Shown here: piece by piece, positions 45,258-54,085 of the stretch
Layout: the number at the start of each line of letters is the position of its first letter
Numbering within the stretch: position 1 is the stretch's first letter
Assembly (NCBI RefSeq): GCF_016342405.1
Contig: NZ_JAEINN010000005.1
Location: 124,001-188,000, forward strand
DNA: 64,000 nucleotides
Direction of reading: 5' to 3'
DNA from: Maridesulfovibrio ferrireducens
Lineage (GTDB): Bacteria; Desulfobacterota; Desulfovibrionia; Desulfovibrionales; Desulfovibrionaceae
Position numbers and translations under genes: made by a program
Notes under the pieces: generated by a model
Told to the model about the DNA's origin: nothing
The model's database searches: none
The model's input: only the letters and a program-made list of their open reading frames with translations

Positions 45258-46067
45258 TTAAACTGGAGAAATGTCTTTTAGCAGCTTGCGGGCAGCCTCT
45301 AAAGGAATGCCGAGTTTTTTTGTGATAGCTTCAAGGTTGTCTTCTGCGTCAGATCCTCTGAGATACATCGGAAAAGGCATTTCTGTTCCGAATTCAGCCG
45401 CATCCGCCGCGGAAAGAATATCTTGAAGTGCCGGTCTGTTGAAACGTTTAGGAAGAGTCTTAAGTTGCGGGTTGGCAGCTAAAAAATCGTCAAAAAAAGC
45501 TTTGTTTTTTAGCAGCCCGCTTCCCAGAATAACAGCTCTTTCCTGTTTATAAGATTCGATAATTTGAACTGCTTCCGTGACCGGAACCGGAAGAACCGGC
45601 GTCAGGGGCTCGGGATTTTTTTTCCCTTCGCTTAGTGGTTCAAATCCCTGAATGTACACTTGCATTCTGCGTGAATGGGTCACGACCCAAAGCGGATGTC
45701 TGGTAAATTTAGCAGGTCCGGCGGCGAGCATCGGAAGATATTCCAGCCCGGTTATGAGGGCCTTGTTTCCGGAAATAATACCTGCGGCAGCAGAAAATGT
45801 CAGCCGTAGACCTGTGAAACTTCCGGGGCCGGCAACGCAGGCCAGGTGTGTTATTTCTTTTGCTGAAAAGCCGAAAAGGTCCAGTGCGTTTTTAATGGCT
45901 GGAACCATAAAAAACGCAGATCTTCCCGGGACTACCAAAGTTCGAGCGTCGAGGAGTGAGAATGGTTCCTCAGGCTCCTCGCGTTTAGCAAGAATTATCT
46001 GTAGAGCTTCTTCTGTCCCGTCGAGGGCCAGCAGAAGCTCTATTTTATTATCTGAAAGTAGATTCAT
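45258..46067 (-). CDS. tsaB: tRNA t6A synthesis protein TsaB
   Basis: Partner of TsaD in making the t6A37 modification of tRNAs. The 269 residues have an ASKHA-type fold; VAGPGSFTGLRLTFSAAAGI (about residues 93-112) is the clear TsaB signature. The N-terminal LLLALDGTEEALQIIL replaces the usual ALDTST, so the phosphate-binding loop is degenerate, consistent with TsaB lacking catalysis. It is last in cdsA-dxr-rseP-tsaB and starts 1 base after rseP. Confidence 0.85.
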   Translation of the reverse strand: MNLLSDNKIELLLALDGTEEALQIILAKREEPEEPFSLLDARTLVVPGRSAFFMVPAIKNALDLFGFSAKEITHLACVAGPGSFTGLRLTFSAAAGIISGNKALITGLEYLPMLAAGPAKFTRHPLWVVTHSRRMQVYIQGFEPLSEGKKNPEPLTPVLPVPVTEAVQIIESYKQERAVILGSGLLKNKAFFDDFLAANPQLKTLPKRFNRPALQDILSAADAAEFGTEMPFPMYLRGSDAEDNLEAITKKLGIPLEAARKLLKDISPV

Positions 46068-47132
46068 TTATTTGAACGTTCGGACTAAATCGTTAAAGAT
46101 AGCAAAGGCCATCAGGGAAAAGAGCAAAAGCAGGCCGATACGGGTTGCCGCATTTTGAAGTTTTTCATTGAGGGGTCTGCGTAAAACTGTTTCAAGTCCG
46201 AAGAACAGTAAATGTCCACCGTCGAGAACAGGAATAGGCAGCAGATTCAGCAGTCCTAGGTTTATGCTGATGAAAGCCGTAAACTGGAGTAACTCAAGTA
46301 ATCCGCGTTCAGATTGCTGCTTGATAGCCTGAGCTATCATGATCGGTCCGCCTATTGAATCCATCGGCACAACTCTTTCAACCATTTTAACAATACTTGT
46401 GCATATCAGTTTTGTTACAGTCCAAGTTTGTATGGCCGCGGCTTTTGCGCCTGAGACTCCGTTAAGCTCAACAGTTTTAGTTTTGCCGGAAGCAACAATA
46501 CCCACAACCGGAACACGGATTGTTTCGCCGAAAAGATTTTTTAATTCCTGAACTTGCGGTGTAACAATAATATTTTTTTGCTTGCCGTCTCTTGATATAA
46601 CTAAATCAAGAGAGTCGGTTTTACTGTTTTGAATGGTTTCTGCCAGATCACTCCAGAACACAATCTTTTTCCCGTTTATAGAAAGAACATTGTCTCCAGC
46701 CTGAATTCCGGCTTGAAGTGCAGGGCCGTCAGGTTGCAGTGAGCCTACTTCAGGAGTCATACCCATCTGACCATGTGTCAGGATAATTCCCCAGAAGATG
46801 ATCCATGCCAGAATAAAGTTGAAAACAGGTCCAGCAGCAACAACAAGCATTCTGTGCCACGGAGGACGATTCATGAATAATTGTTTGGAGTTGAAACCGG
46901 AATCATTGTCCATATCACGTTCTTCACCGGCCAGGCTTACATAGCCGCCGAGGGGGATTAATGACAATCTGTAGTCGGTATTTCCCAGTGAAAATCCCGC
47001 AATCTTTGGGCCGAAGCCCAGAGAAAAGGTTTTAACCCCTATTCCGAGTAAGCGTGCGACAATGAAATGACCTAACTCATGAAAGAAAATTAAGCCGCCG
47101 AGAACCAGTAGGAAATCAAATATCCATGTCAT
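46068..47132 (-). CDS. rseP: RIP metalloprotease RseP (site-2 protease)
   Basis: Inner-membrane zinc protease that cleaves anti-sigma factors and signal peptide remnants within the membrane. It has 354 residues. The zinc motif HEXXH is in FFHELGHFIVARLLGIG (about residue 18), the third ligand is in the LDG motif NLLPIPVLDGGHL near the end, and one PDZ domain covers about 120-205. E. coli RseP has two PDZ domains; this is the shorter form. It lies 9 bases after dxr in the common cdsA-dxr-rseP arrangement. Confidence 0.95.
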   Translation of the reverse strand: MTWIFDFLLVLGGLIFFHELGHFIVARLLGIGVKTFSLGFGPKIAGFSLGNTDYRLSLIPLGGYVSLAGEERDMDNDSGFNSKQLFMNRPPWHRMLVVAAGPVFNFILAWIIFWGIILTHGQMGMTPEVGSLQPDGPALQAGIQAGDNVLSINGKKIVFWSDLAETIQNSKTDSLDLVISRDGKQKNIIVTPQVQELKNLFGETIRVPVVGIVASGKTKTVELNGVSGAKAAAIQTWTVTKLICTSIVKMVERVVPMDSIGGPIMIAQAIKQQSERGLLELLQFTAFISINLGLLNLLPIPVLDGGHLLFFGLETVLRRPLNEKLQNAATRIGLLLLFSLMAFAIFNDLVRTFK

Positions 47133-47140
47133 ATTTTGCC

Positions 47141-48343
47141 TTAAGCGATAGAGTTCATAACATCGCGTCTGGTTTTGACATCAAGTTCCAGAACCGCTCC
47201 TGCTTCACTTACGTCGCAGGATATATGTCGTTCCAGAGCTGAGCCTATTATTGAAGGGATGTCCGTGAATCCTATTTTTTCGTGCAGAAAGAGATCAACA
47301 GCTACTTCATTAGCAGCATTCAGAACGATAGGGTGGCTTTGTCCTGCAGAAAAAGCCTCAGCTGCCAGTTTCAGGCAGGGAAAAACTTCAAGATCCGGTT
47401 TTTCGAAAGTTAAAGTTCCTATTTCTGCAAGATTCAGAGGTTTTAAGTCCAGTGGAACTATCTTGGGGAAGCAGATGCTGTATGCAATTGGAATCTGCAT
47501 ATTAGGAAGCCCTAAATGGCCTAACTGTGAACCGTCAACATACTCTACAAGCGAATGGATAATACTTTGCGGGTGAACAACAACATCAATCTGTTCCGGC
47601 GGCAGACCATATAAATGACAAGCTTCAATAACCTCGAGACCTTTATTCATAAGGGTCGCGGAGTCAATGCTGATTTTTGCGCCCATGTCCCAGTTGGGGT
47701 GGTTCAGAGCCTGTTCACGGGTGACAGTTTTCAGAAATTCTTTACTCTTGCCGCGGAAAGGTCCGCCGGAAGCTGTTAGAATAAGTCTGCTTACATCCGC
47801 GCCGTTATGACCTGCAAGGCCTTGAAATAGAGCATTGTGTTCAGAATCTACGGGTAGAATTGTTGCACCTGTTGCATGGCAGGTAGCTCGGATAATGTGT
47901 CCACCCAGAACCAGAGATTCCTTGTTGGCGAGGGCAATCATTTTGCCTTTTTTAGCCGCTGCAAGAGTAGGCTCAAATCCGGCGGCGCCGACGATTGAAG
48001 AGAGAACAAGTGAAACTTCATCAAGAGATGCCAAGGTCACGTAAGCCGAAGGCCCTGTCAGAATTTCAGGTTTGTAATCAGCGGGAAGCAGTGTTTTGAG
48101 TTCTTTAGCTATCTCATCCGTAAGAACAGCGAGATAAGCAGGGCGGTGCTTGATAGCCTGTTTTGCCAGTAAAGAAGCATTTCTTCCGCCGGCAAGTGCT
48201 GTGATTTTAAAAAGATCTGGATGCTGTTCAATTACTTTTAGAGTGCTTGTTCCGATTGAGCCTGTGCAACCCAGAATAGAAATAGTTCTCGGGAACGCTG
48301 GAAGTTGCGCAGTTGCAGGCCATGGAGATATGTAAGTTTTCAA
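47141..48343 (-). CDS. dxr: 1-deoxy-D-xylulose 5-phosphate reductoisomerase
   Basis: Makes 2-C-methyl-D-erythritol 4-phosphate, the second step of the MEP isoprenoid pathway. It has 400 residues. The NADPH loop is ISILGCTGSIGTSTLKVI, and the metal and substrate residues lie in PVDSEHNALFQGL and LTASGGPFRGKS. The loop HPNWDMGAKISIDSATLMNK and the conserved EACHLYGLPPEQIDVVVHPQ region are also present. About 19 extra residues precede the NADPH loop. Isoprenoid products feed the menaquinone side chain and undecaprenyl phosphate. Confidence 0.96.
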   Translation of the reverse strand: MKTYISPWPATAQLPAFPRTISILGCTGSIGTSTLKVIEQHPDLFKITALAGGRNASLLAKQAIKHRPAYLAVLTDEIAKELKTLLPADYKPEILTGPSAYVTLASLDEVSLVLSSIVGAAGFEPTLAAAKKGKMIALANKESLVLGGHIIRATCHATGATILPVDSEHNALFQGLAGHNGADVSRLILTASGGPFRGKSKEFLKTVTREQALNHPNWDMGAKISIDSATLMNKGLEVIEACHLYGLPPEQIDVVVHPQSIIHSLVEYVDGSQLGHLGLPNMQIPIAYSICFPKIVPLDLKPLNLAEIGTLTFEKPDLEVFPCLKLAAEAFSAGQSHPIVLNAANEVAVDLFLHEKIGFTDIPSIIGSALERHISCDVSEAGAVLELDVKTRRDVMNSIA

Positions 48344-48391
48344 AATCTTAATTCCGTCGTGTTTTGTGAGCTGAAAGTTTTTAGGCTCTGT

Positions 48392-49195
48392 TTAGAAAAA
48401 GGCGTGTAACTGTCTTGCCAGAATATACACGGGGAGCGCAAGGACAAGACTGTCTATTCGGTCTAAAACTCCGCCGTGTCCCGGAAGAATTTTTCCTGAA
48501 TCTTTAACGTCGAGTTTCCGCTTGAGTGCGGATTCAAAGAAGTCTCCCATTTGAGAAGCTATGTTTAAAGATGCGGCAAGGATAACCCATGAAAGGATTG
48601 ATGCGTTGCCTAAATATCTTCCGTATACAGTGCAACAGATAATACAGGCAATAAAGCCTCCGATTGATCCTGCCCATGATTTTTTAGGACTGATACGCGG
48701 CCATATTTTTTTCTTGCCGAAATAAGTTCCGGCGTAAAAAGCTACGGTGTCAGAGGCAGAGGATGAAAGGAGAACAAAAAGTATTTCCCAGCTGTTCATG
48801 GAAGTTAAAAACTGAAGAGTCAAAGGGATGTATATCAGCCCGGAAAAAAGAATCAGGGAGTCGTTGTATGAGGCTCTGCCCGGGGTGGCGCTGTACGAGA
48901 AAAGAAATTTTAAATTAAATATCCAGAAAAGGGCGAGTAATAAAATTATTACCCATGTGGGGGAAGCTAAAGCCGCAGTCAAAATTATTGCGGCTCCTGA
49001 AATCATGCCGATTATTTTTGAAAAAGTGCGGGAGTTTTCCTTCCAGAACATGGAATAAAATTCGTGGAGCGCTACAACTGAGAAAACAGTCACTGCTCCC
49101 ATGAGGACGTATCCTCCTAAGTATAATGCGAGAAAAAGAGCAAAGACAAGAAGTACTGAGGTTATAATCCGCTGCTGCAAGGTGCTTAAGGTCAT
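48392..49195 (-). CDS. cdsA: Phosphatidate cytidylyltransferase
   Basis: Makes CDP-diacylglycerol from phosphatidic acid and CTP in the inner membrane. It has 267 residues with about eight hydrophobic segments. The family signature is near the C-terminus: SGKILPGHGGVLDRIDSLVL, with PKKSWAGSIGGF before it. The frame opens at TTG 49219, but ATG 49195 has AGAGGA just upstream. uppS, usually next to cdsA, is not found upstream here. It is first of the cdsA-dxr-rseP-tsaB series. Confidence 0.94.
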   Translation of the reverse strand: MTLSTLQQRIITSVLLVFALFLALYLGGYVLMGAVTVFSVVALHEFYSMFWKENSRTFSKIIGMISGAAIILTAALASPTWVIILLLALFWIFNLKFLFSYSATPGRASYNDSLILFSGLIYIPLTLQFLTSMNSWEILFVLLSSSASDTVAFYAGTYFGKKKIWPRISPKKSWAGSIGGFIACIICCTVYGRYLGNASILSWVILAASLNIASQMGDFFESALKRKLDVKDSGKILPGHGGVLDRIDSLVLALPVYILARQLHAFF

Positions 49196-49681
49196 GAAAT
49201 CCTCTGTTAAAATTTCCAATGAATTCGTGCTGGAAAGATTATTTTTGTATTGTTTTTTTTGGATATTATTTGCATTTAAGCGGTTTTTTTATGTATCAAA
49301 AATAAAAAATTAATCAGTTTTTTGGTGTTCAAGTTCGATTAACATTCATAAAAAACTGCATAATTATAATTCATTAATAGGTATCGGGCAACCCGTAGAA
49401 CCTCCTTTTTAAAGATTAGTTAGAGCATAATGAAAATAAAAATTTTAATAGCAGCTAAATCTGATAGAATCAGGTGTGTTTATATTGATTAACGTAAGTA
49501 GATTGAATCTATATGAATAAGTTTAATAAAAGTTTACCAGCTATCTATACGAAGTTATATGATAACGTAAATATTTATGATATTTTAATCATATAATAAA
49601 AAGAGTTGAGTAGCTGGTTTCTATGCAGTATGTTTAAGTATTAGCTGATGACTTTATGTTGCTGCACAGGGGGATACCAGC
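49196..49681. other. 486-base intergenic region upstream of the HD-GYP gene
   Basis: Very AT-rich region between divergent genes. It holds several short palindromes: CTGATAGAATCAG (49461-49473), TAGATTGAATCTA (49499-49511) and ATGAT/ATCAT near 49577. A small CGGG/CCCG hairpin with flanking AGGT/ACCT lies near 49379-49403. No ORF or certain promoter is seen; the palindromes may be regulator sites. Confidence 0.5.
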
Positions 49682-51430
49682 GTGGGGGATGTTTTGAAAA
49701 AGAAGATTGCCAAAATAAATGTGACGGGCGCTACAGCCATTGAGAAAATTCTTAATGACATGATAGAAGAGACTCAGTGCGTCACGTGTCAGAAGGCGTT
49801 GAAAGATCTTACTAAACCCGTTCTTTCAGCTGTTTCAAGTATGTTCGGTGAGCAGATGGATCTTGTGGACAGGCTTACTGAGATAGGTCTGGCTCTTTCC
49901 GGGGAAACAAGGCTTGAGCGTCTTTTAGAAATGATAGTTGATGAAGCCCGTGTTTTGACAAAAGCCGATGCCGGGACTCTTTATATTGTGGATAAAAATA
50001 ACCGGAAGCTTGAATTTTCCATCCTTCAGAATGACACTATGAATGTGCGCATGGGCGGCACCAGCGGTAATGAAATAACTTTGCCACCTGTTCCTCTTTA
50101 TACCTCCGGCAATACTCCTAATAAATCTCACGTTTCCGCTTATTGTGCCCTGACCGGTGAAACTGTCAATATTGCAGATGTTTATGAAGCTGAAGGGTTC
50201 GATTTTACCGGGCCGCGAAAGTATGATGCCGCAACCGGATATCGTTCAAAATCGATGCTTGTTCTGGCTCTAAAAAATCACGAACAGGATATAATCGGTG
50301 TTTTGCAGCTTCTTAATGCTCTTGATAGTAACGAAAAAGTCGTTGAATTTTCAACAGATGTTGTAGATATCGTGGGTTCTCTTGCTTCACAAGCCGCCAT
50401 TGCTCTCACAAATGCTCAGCTCATTCAGGGCCTTAAAGATCTTCTTTATTCTGTTATCCAGAGTATTGCCGCGGCTATTGATGCAAAGTCTCCTTATACT
50501 AACGGGCATATTGAGCGGGTTGTGGATCTTACTATGATGATAGCTGAAACTGTTAACAGAGCAACTGAAGGCAAGTTCGCAGATATGCAGTTTACCGTAG
50601 ATGAACTGGAAGAGTTGAAGCTTGCGGCTTGGATGCACGATGTAGGAAAAATTTCTATTCCTGAGCATGTGGTAGATAAGTCTACTAAACTTCAGACTAT
50701 TTATGACCGTTCAGAGCTTGTCGATAACCGGTTCAGGTTGATTTCTGAACTTGTGAAAAACAGGCAGCTTGAAGAAGTTGTTCAAGTTTTGTCCAACGGA
50801 GCCGGGACTAATAAAATTTCTGCAATTGAAATGCGATATGCTGTTGAACTGGAACAGCTCGAAGATGACAGGAAATTTATTGCTTCCTGCAATATCCCTA
50901 ATGAATTCATGACTGATGAAAGGATTGCAAGGGTTCGCGAAATTGCGGCGCGTACTTACGAGAGCGGAGGAGAGTCTTTTAACTGGTTGAGTGATGATGA
51001 AGTTACCAATCTGTGCATACGTAAAGGGACTCTGACAGATCGTGAACGCAAGGTTATAGAAAGTCATGCAGCTATTACATATGAAATGCTTTCAAGGCTT
51101 CCTTTTCCCAAGAGATTATCGTGCGTGCCTGAGTATGCCGCTGGGCATCATGAAAAAGTTGACGGTTCAGGATATCCGAAAGGGCTGGCGGAAAAGGAAC
51201 TCTCCTTGCAATCGCGAATTATGGCGGTAGCCGATATCTTTGAAGCGCTTACAGCTAAAGACAGGCCATATAAAAAACCTATGAAACTTTCTCAGGCAAT
51301 TAAAATACTCGGGTTTATGGAGAAGGACAGGCATATTGATTCTGATGTGTATAAGCTTTTCCTCGATTCAGGGTTATATATGGAATACGCAAAAGCCGAG
51401 CTGGACCCCTCGCAGATTGAAGAAGATTAA
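49682..51430 (+). CDS. GAF-HD-GYP cyclic-di-GMP phosphodiesterase
   Basis: Probably hydrolyses c-di-GMP. It has 582 residues: N-terminal region with CVTCQKAL, a GAF sensor (about 65-245, LAKADAGTLYIVDK-like TKADAGTLYIVDKNNRKLEF) and an HD-GYP domain (about 255-565). HD residues are in WMHDVGKISIPEHVVDKS, then HH and GYP in AAGHHEKVDGSGYPKGL. Between them lies an insertion of about 110 residues absent from most HD-GYP domains. The start is GTG 49682 after AGGGGG. The pel locus begins 2 kb downstream, so it may lower c-di-GMP seen by PelD; that is inference. Confidence 0.9.
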   Translation: MGDVLKKKIAKINVTGATAIEKILNDMIEETQCVTCQKALKDLTKPVLSAVSSMFGEQMDLVDRLTEIGLALSGETRLERLLEMIVDEARVLTKADAGTLYIVDKNNRKLEFSILQNDTMNVRMGGTSGNEITLPPVPLYTSGNTPNKSHVSAYCALTGETVNIADVYEAEGFDFTGPRKYDAATGYRSKSMLVLALKNHEQDIIGVLQLLNALDSNEKVVEFSTDVVDIVGSLASQAAIALTNAQLIQGLKDLLYSVIQSIAAAIDAKSPYTNGHIERVVDLTMMIAETVNRATEGKFADMQFTVDELEELKLAAWMHDVGKISIPEHVVDKSTKLQTIYDRSELVDNRFRLISELVKNRQLEEVVQVLSNGAGTNKISAIEMRYAVELEQLEDDRKFIASCNIPNEFMTDERIARVREIAARTYESGGESFNWLSDDEVTNLCIRKGTLTDRERKVIESHAAITYEMLSRLPFPKRLSCVPEYAAGHHEKVDGSGYPKGLAEKELSLQSRIMAVADIFEALTAKDRPYKKPMKLSQAIKILGFMEKDRHIDSDVYKLFLDSGLYMEYAKAELDPSQIEED

Positions 51431-51466
51431 TACCAATGCTATTTTTTCCAGTTATCAAGCCGCTTA

Positions 51467-51991
51467 TTAACCGACCTTTCTTTTTAAGTTTCTAAGAATT
51501 TCTTCTACTGATTCGTCTATCGTGACGTGTGCTGTGTTAATTATAAAATCGGGGTTCTCAGGAGCTTTATACTCAGAGTTGTATCCTACAAGAGTATCAA
51601 TTATTCCTTTTTTTGCCTTCTCATATAGGCCTTTAGGGTCTCGTTCAGCACAAATTTCGATTGGGCAATTAATATAACCTACGGTAATTTTATGTTTTTG
51701 TTTGCTTATAAGACATCTGGCTTCGTCTCCAGCGGTAAGAGCGGAGGTGATTGTTGAAACATTTGCATCTCTGGCTTTTTTTGTAATAAAAAAACAAGCC
51801 TGTACTACTCGTAATCGTTCATTTTTTGAAAACCCATGATTTTCGCCGAAAAGATTTCGAACTTCATCTCCATCGATATGTATGACCGAAATTCCTTCAT
51901 CTTTTAGCCTTTTGATTAAAGCAATCGCCAGTGTGGTCTTTCCTGCAGAAGTCGGCCCCATAAGCCAGAGAGAAAAAGGCTCACAAAACAT
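51467..51991 (-). CDS. Adenylylsulfate (APS) kinase-like protein
   Basis: A 174-residue P-loop kinase. Walker A is GPTSAGKTT (residues 12-20), then IDGDEVRNLFGENHGFSKNE and RVVQACFFITKKA, and the APS-kinase-like RDPKGLYEKAKKG. APS kinases make PAPS for sulfation. The loop is GPTSAGKT rather than GLSGSGKS and no sulfate assimilation gene is nearby, so the substrate may differ. It is divergent to nothing obvious, lies between the HD-GYP gene and the pel region, and has a hairpin just upstream. Confidence 0.75.
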   Translation of the reverse strand: MFCEPFSLWLMGPTSAGKTTLAIALIKRLKDEGISVIHIDGDEVRNLFGENHGFSKNERLRVVQACFFITKKARDANVSTITSALTAGDEARCLISKQKHKITVGYINCPIEICAERDPKGLYEKAKKGIIDTLVGYNSEYKAPENPDFIINTAHVTIDESVEEILRNLKRKVG

Positions 51992-52020
51992 TTACATCTC
52001 CAGAATTTTTTCATTTATTA

Positions 52021-52050
52021 TAACTCCGCCGGCTGTTGACGGCGGAGTTA
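52021..52050 (-). other. Perfect hairpin upstream of the APS-kinase-like gene
   Basis: TAACTCCGCC (52021-52030) and GGCGGAGTTA (52041-52050) are perfect arms around a 10-base loop. It lies 29 bases before the ATG at 51991 and lacks a T run, so it may be a 5' UTR element or an operator rather than a terminator. Confidence 0.55.
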
Positions 52051-52200
52051 TGGCAGAAGCCAATGTATGGTATACTGTGACCCGCAAGGGGTACTTCAGA
52101 GAAAGTCTTTTTGTCCAGAGAGGATTCTAATAATACGGTTTTTAACAGTCCTAAAAAATAGAGGATATATAGTAAAGTTCAGTTGTAAATATTATTTGAC

Positions 52201-53160
52201 TTAGTCGCCTTTATTTCCTCTGCGATATCGGTCAAAGTCAGTCAGTGTGTCGAGAGCTGCGTCCGGCGTTGCCCCGTAGGGAATGATCGGAAAGTTCAGA
52301 GCTTTAACTTTTTTCAGATAATTGGGATATTGATCTTCTTTGATGTATTCTACATCAAGAATAGTTATCCCTGAATCAGAAAGTTCTTTTGCCAAACTAA
52401 GTCTGTAATTTTGATCTTCTTTGCTGAAAACATTGGTCAGCAGACTTTCCAGACCGACCATGTTTACTGTTTTGAAATATACATCGCGGTAGACAGGTGA
52501 ACAGTCGGCAATTACTCCCAGCCCGTTCTGAGGGCAGATAATAAAATCTTTACCTGATTTTGCACGGCAGTAGTCAGCAATTCTTTTAATTAGTTTGACC
52601 ATGTCATCTGCTGCGGATTCTATGTCTACACCCTGTTCATGCCAGAACCAGTATCCATCTATAATGTCCAAGTAAACTCCGTCAAATCCTGCTTCTAAGA
52701 TGCGGTCCAGATATGGGCGCAGTCCTGTTTCCCACCAATCCTCGCGCCAATAGCGCACTTTATAATTTGCAGGCCAGTCCGGGTTTTCCGGCCCGAGAAA
52801 ATTCGGAGGATTATCCTTCCATTTATTCTGCCAGTAAAATCTGTATTCTTCAGCTTCACCAATGGAAAAATAGCAGAGGACCGTCTTGTCGAATTTGTGA
52901 AGAACGGAAATGTCTTTAGTTGTGAATTTTTTGCTGTCGGTTCCATCTGCCGAGTAATCCATCACAATTAAATCGTATGGTGATTCAGCCAACCCAGCAA
53001 TAGATGGAGCTTGCAGCCAGTAAGCCCAGCTTGTAATATCTTTTTGTGCTTTGTGAATAGTTTGCTTCAAGGGTGCCTTTTGGGGGCTTTCAGGTTGCTT
53101 TGCTGTGCATGAAGTTATTGTCATAAGTATGAGTGCCGTAAATAGATATTTAAATTTCAT
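52201..53160 (-). CDS. Endo-alpha-1,4-polygalactosaminidase family (GH114-like) lipoprotein
   Basis: A 319-residue lipoprotein with signal peptide and lipobox TITSC (cysteine about residue 18). The rest is a TIM-barrel domain of the TM1410/GH114 family: SWAYWLQAPSIAGLAESPYD, VLCYFSIGEAEEYR, GFDGVYLDIIDGYWFW, with acidic residues at the strand ends where catalysis occurs. It resembles the PelA hydrolase at 54086-54916. GH114 enzymes cut alpha-1,4-linked galactosamine polymers, and Pel is such a polymer, so it may trim or release the polysaccharide. It is divergent from pelC. Confidence 0.82.
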   Translation of the reverse strand: MKFKYLFTALILMTITSCTAKQPESPQKAPLKQTIHKAQKDITSWAYWLQAPSIAGLAESPYDLIVMDYSADGTDSKKFTTKDISVLHKFDKTVLCYFSIGEAEEYRFYWQNKWKDNPPNFLGPENPDWPANYKVRYWREDWWETGLRPYLDRILEAGFDGVYLDIIDGYWFWHEQGVDIESAADDMVKLIKRIADYCRAKSGKDFIICPQNGLGVIADCSPVYRDVYFKTVNMVGLESLLTNVFSKEDQNYRLSLAKELSDSGITILDVEYIKEDQYPNYLKKVKALNFPIIPYGATPDAALDTLTDFDRYRRGNKGD

Positions 53161-53516
53161 AATGTTATGTTGATTCCTGCTGTTACTCTACATGGAACTA
53201 TATTTATAATTTGATATTACAGAAAATTGTAGCATTTCATTGTGGAAAATAAAAGTAAGATCCTTGTTGCTTCTTTATAAAAGTGCGATGGAGAGGCTTA
53301 AAAGATTGAAAATTTCTTTTCATTGTAATCATTAAGGTTTATTAGTTATTACAAAGTTTATATTTGCTTGATTGAATTATAGTTATCACTTTATTGGTAT
53401 CAGTTAGAATGTTTGGCAGATATTTTATGTAAGCAGTTATTTTTATTAAAACATATTTTAATCTCATAAGAGATTCTAAATACTTAATCTTTGACTTGGA
53501 GTTAGGAGGGGTAAAA
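53161..53516. other. 356-base intergenic region between the GH114 lipoprotein and pelC
   Basis: AT-rich region that must contain the divergent promoters of the lipoprotein and of the pel operon. I could not choose convincing -35/-10 boxes. No ORF, strong hairpin or repeat is seen. Confidence 0.55.
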
Positions 53517-54077
53517 GTGAAAAGATCTTTATTTGCCGTGATGTTTTTGGTCATGATTCTTGCGGGGTGTTCCGGATCATACATGAAAGGATATGTTCAG
53601 CCTCAAGGTATTGCTAGTGAAGCTCGTCATGCCGCTGTTCTTCCTCTGGTTAATTTGACCACGACACCGAATGCCGGACGGATGGTCGGTGATTTGCTCT
53701 CAACAGAGCTGTATTCTTCCACGAAGTTTGACCTGATGGAATCTACAGACATGCTCAAACGCGTGAAAGGGGAAGATGATGATCTGGAATTTGTAATGGA
53801 AGATGTAGTGGCTCAAAAAGTCGGAACCCGTCTTGGTGTTGATACCATTATTTACGGTTCGGTATCTGAATATCAGTACAAACGCGGCGTAAATCAAAGC
53901 CCAACTGTTGGAATAAACCTCAGAATGATTGATGTCTCTTCAGGGAAAGTTCTTTGGGCTTCATCTGTATCTAAGAGTGGAGGTTGCTTTTTCGGATGCA
54001 CAGAATCTTTAAACAGCGTAGCTCAGGAAGCCTTGACAGAAATAGTCGCTTCAATGGCCTCTGTTCCGGCTCAATAG
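53517..54077 (+). CDS. pelC: PelC-like outer-membrane lipoprotein
   Basis: A 186-residue lipoprotein; PelC forms a ring at the outer membrane that guides Pel to the PelB barrel. The start is GTG 53517 with AGGAGGGG before it; the open frame starts at TTG 53496 but lacks such a site. The lipobox is MILAGCSGSY. The CsgG-like fold is shown by HAAVLPLVNLTTTPNAGRMV, LLSTELYSSTKFDLMESTDM and VGTRLGVDTIIYGSVSEYQY. It is first in the operon; in Pseudomonas, pelC comes third after pelA and pelB. Confidence 0.82.
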   Translation: MKRSLFAVMFLVMILAGCSGSYMKGYVQPQGIASEARHAAVLPLVNLTTTPNAGRMVGDLLSTELYSSTKFDLMESTDMLKRVKGEDDDLEFVMEDVVAQKVGTRLGVDTIIYGSVSEYQYKRGVNQSPTVGINLRMIDVSSGKVLWASSVSKSGGCFFGCTESLNSVAQEALTEIVASMASVPAQ

Positions 54078-54085
54078 TTTTTCTC

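Noticed and set aside
45640-45652. GGTTCAAATCCC, which looks like a tRNA T-arm
   Set aside because: It lies inside the tsaB coding region and no acceptor, D or anticodon arm surrounds it.
45652-46158. Plus-strand open frame of 168 codons opposite tsaB and rseP
   Set aside because: It is antisense to two well-supported genes and has no ribosome binding site or domain.
49379-49410. CGGG/CCCG hairpin that recalled a riboswitch
   Set aside because: I compared it with c-di-GMP-I and preQ1-I patterns from memory and neither conserved core is present. It is too short to call.
49546-49558. TATACGAAGTTAT, identical to one 13-base arm of loxP
   Set aside because: The second arm and the 8-base spacer are missing at the expected place (49525-49545). 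A single arm in very AT-rich intergenic DNA is best taken as chance.
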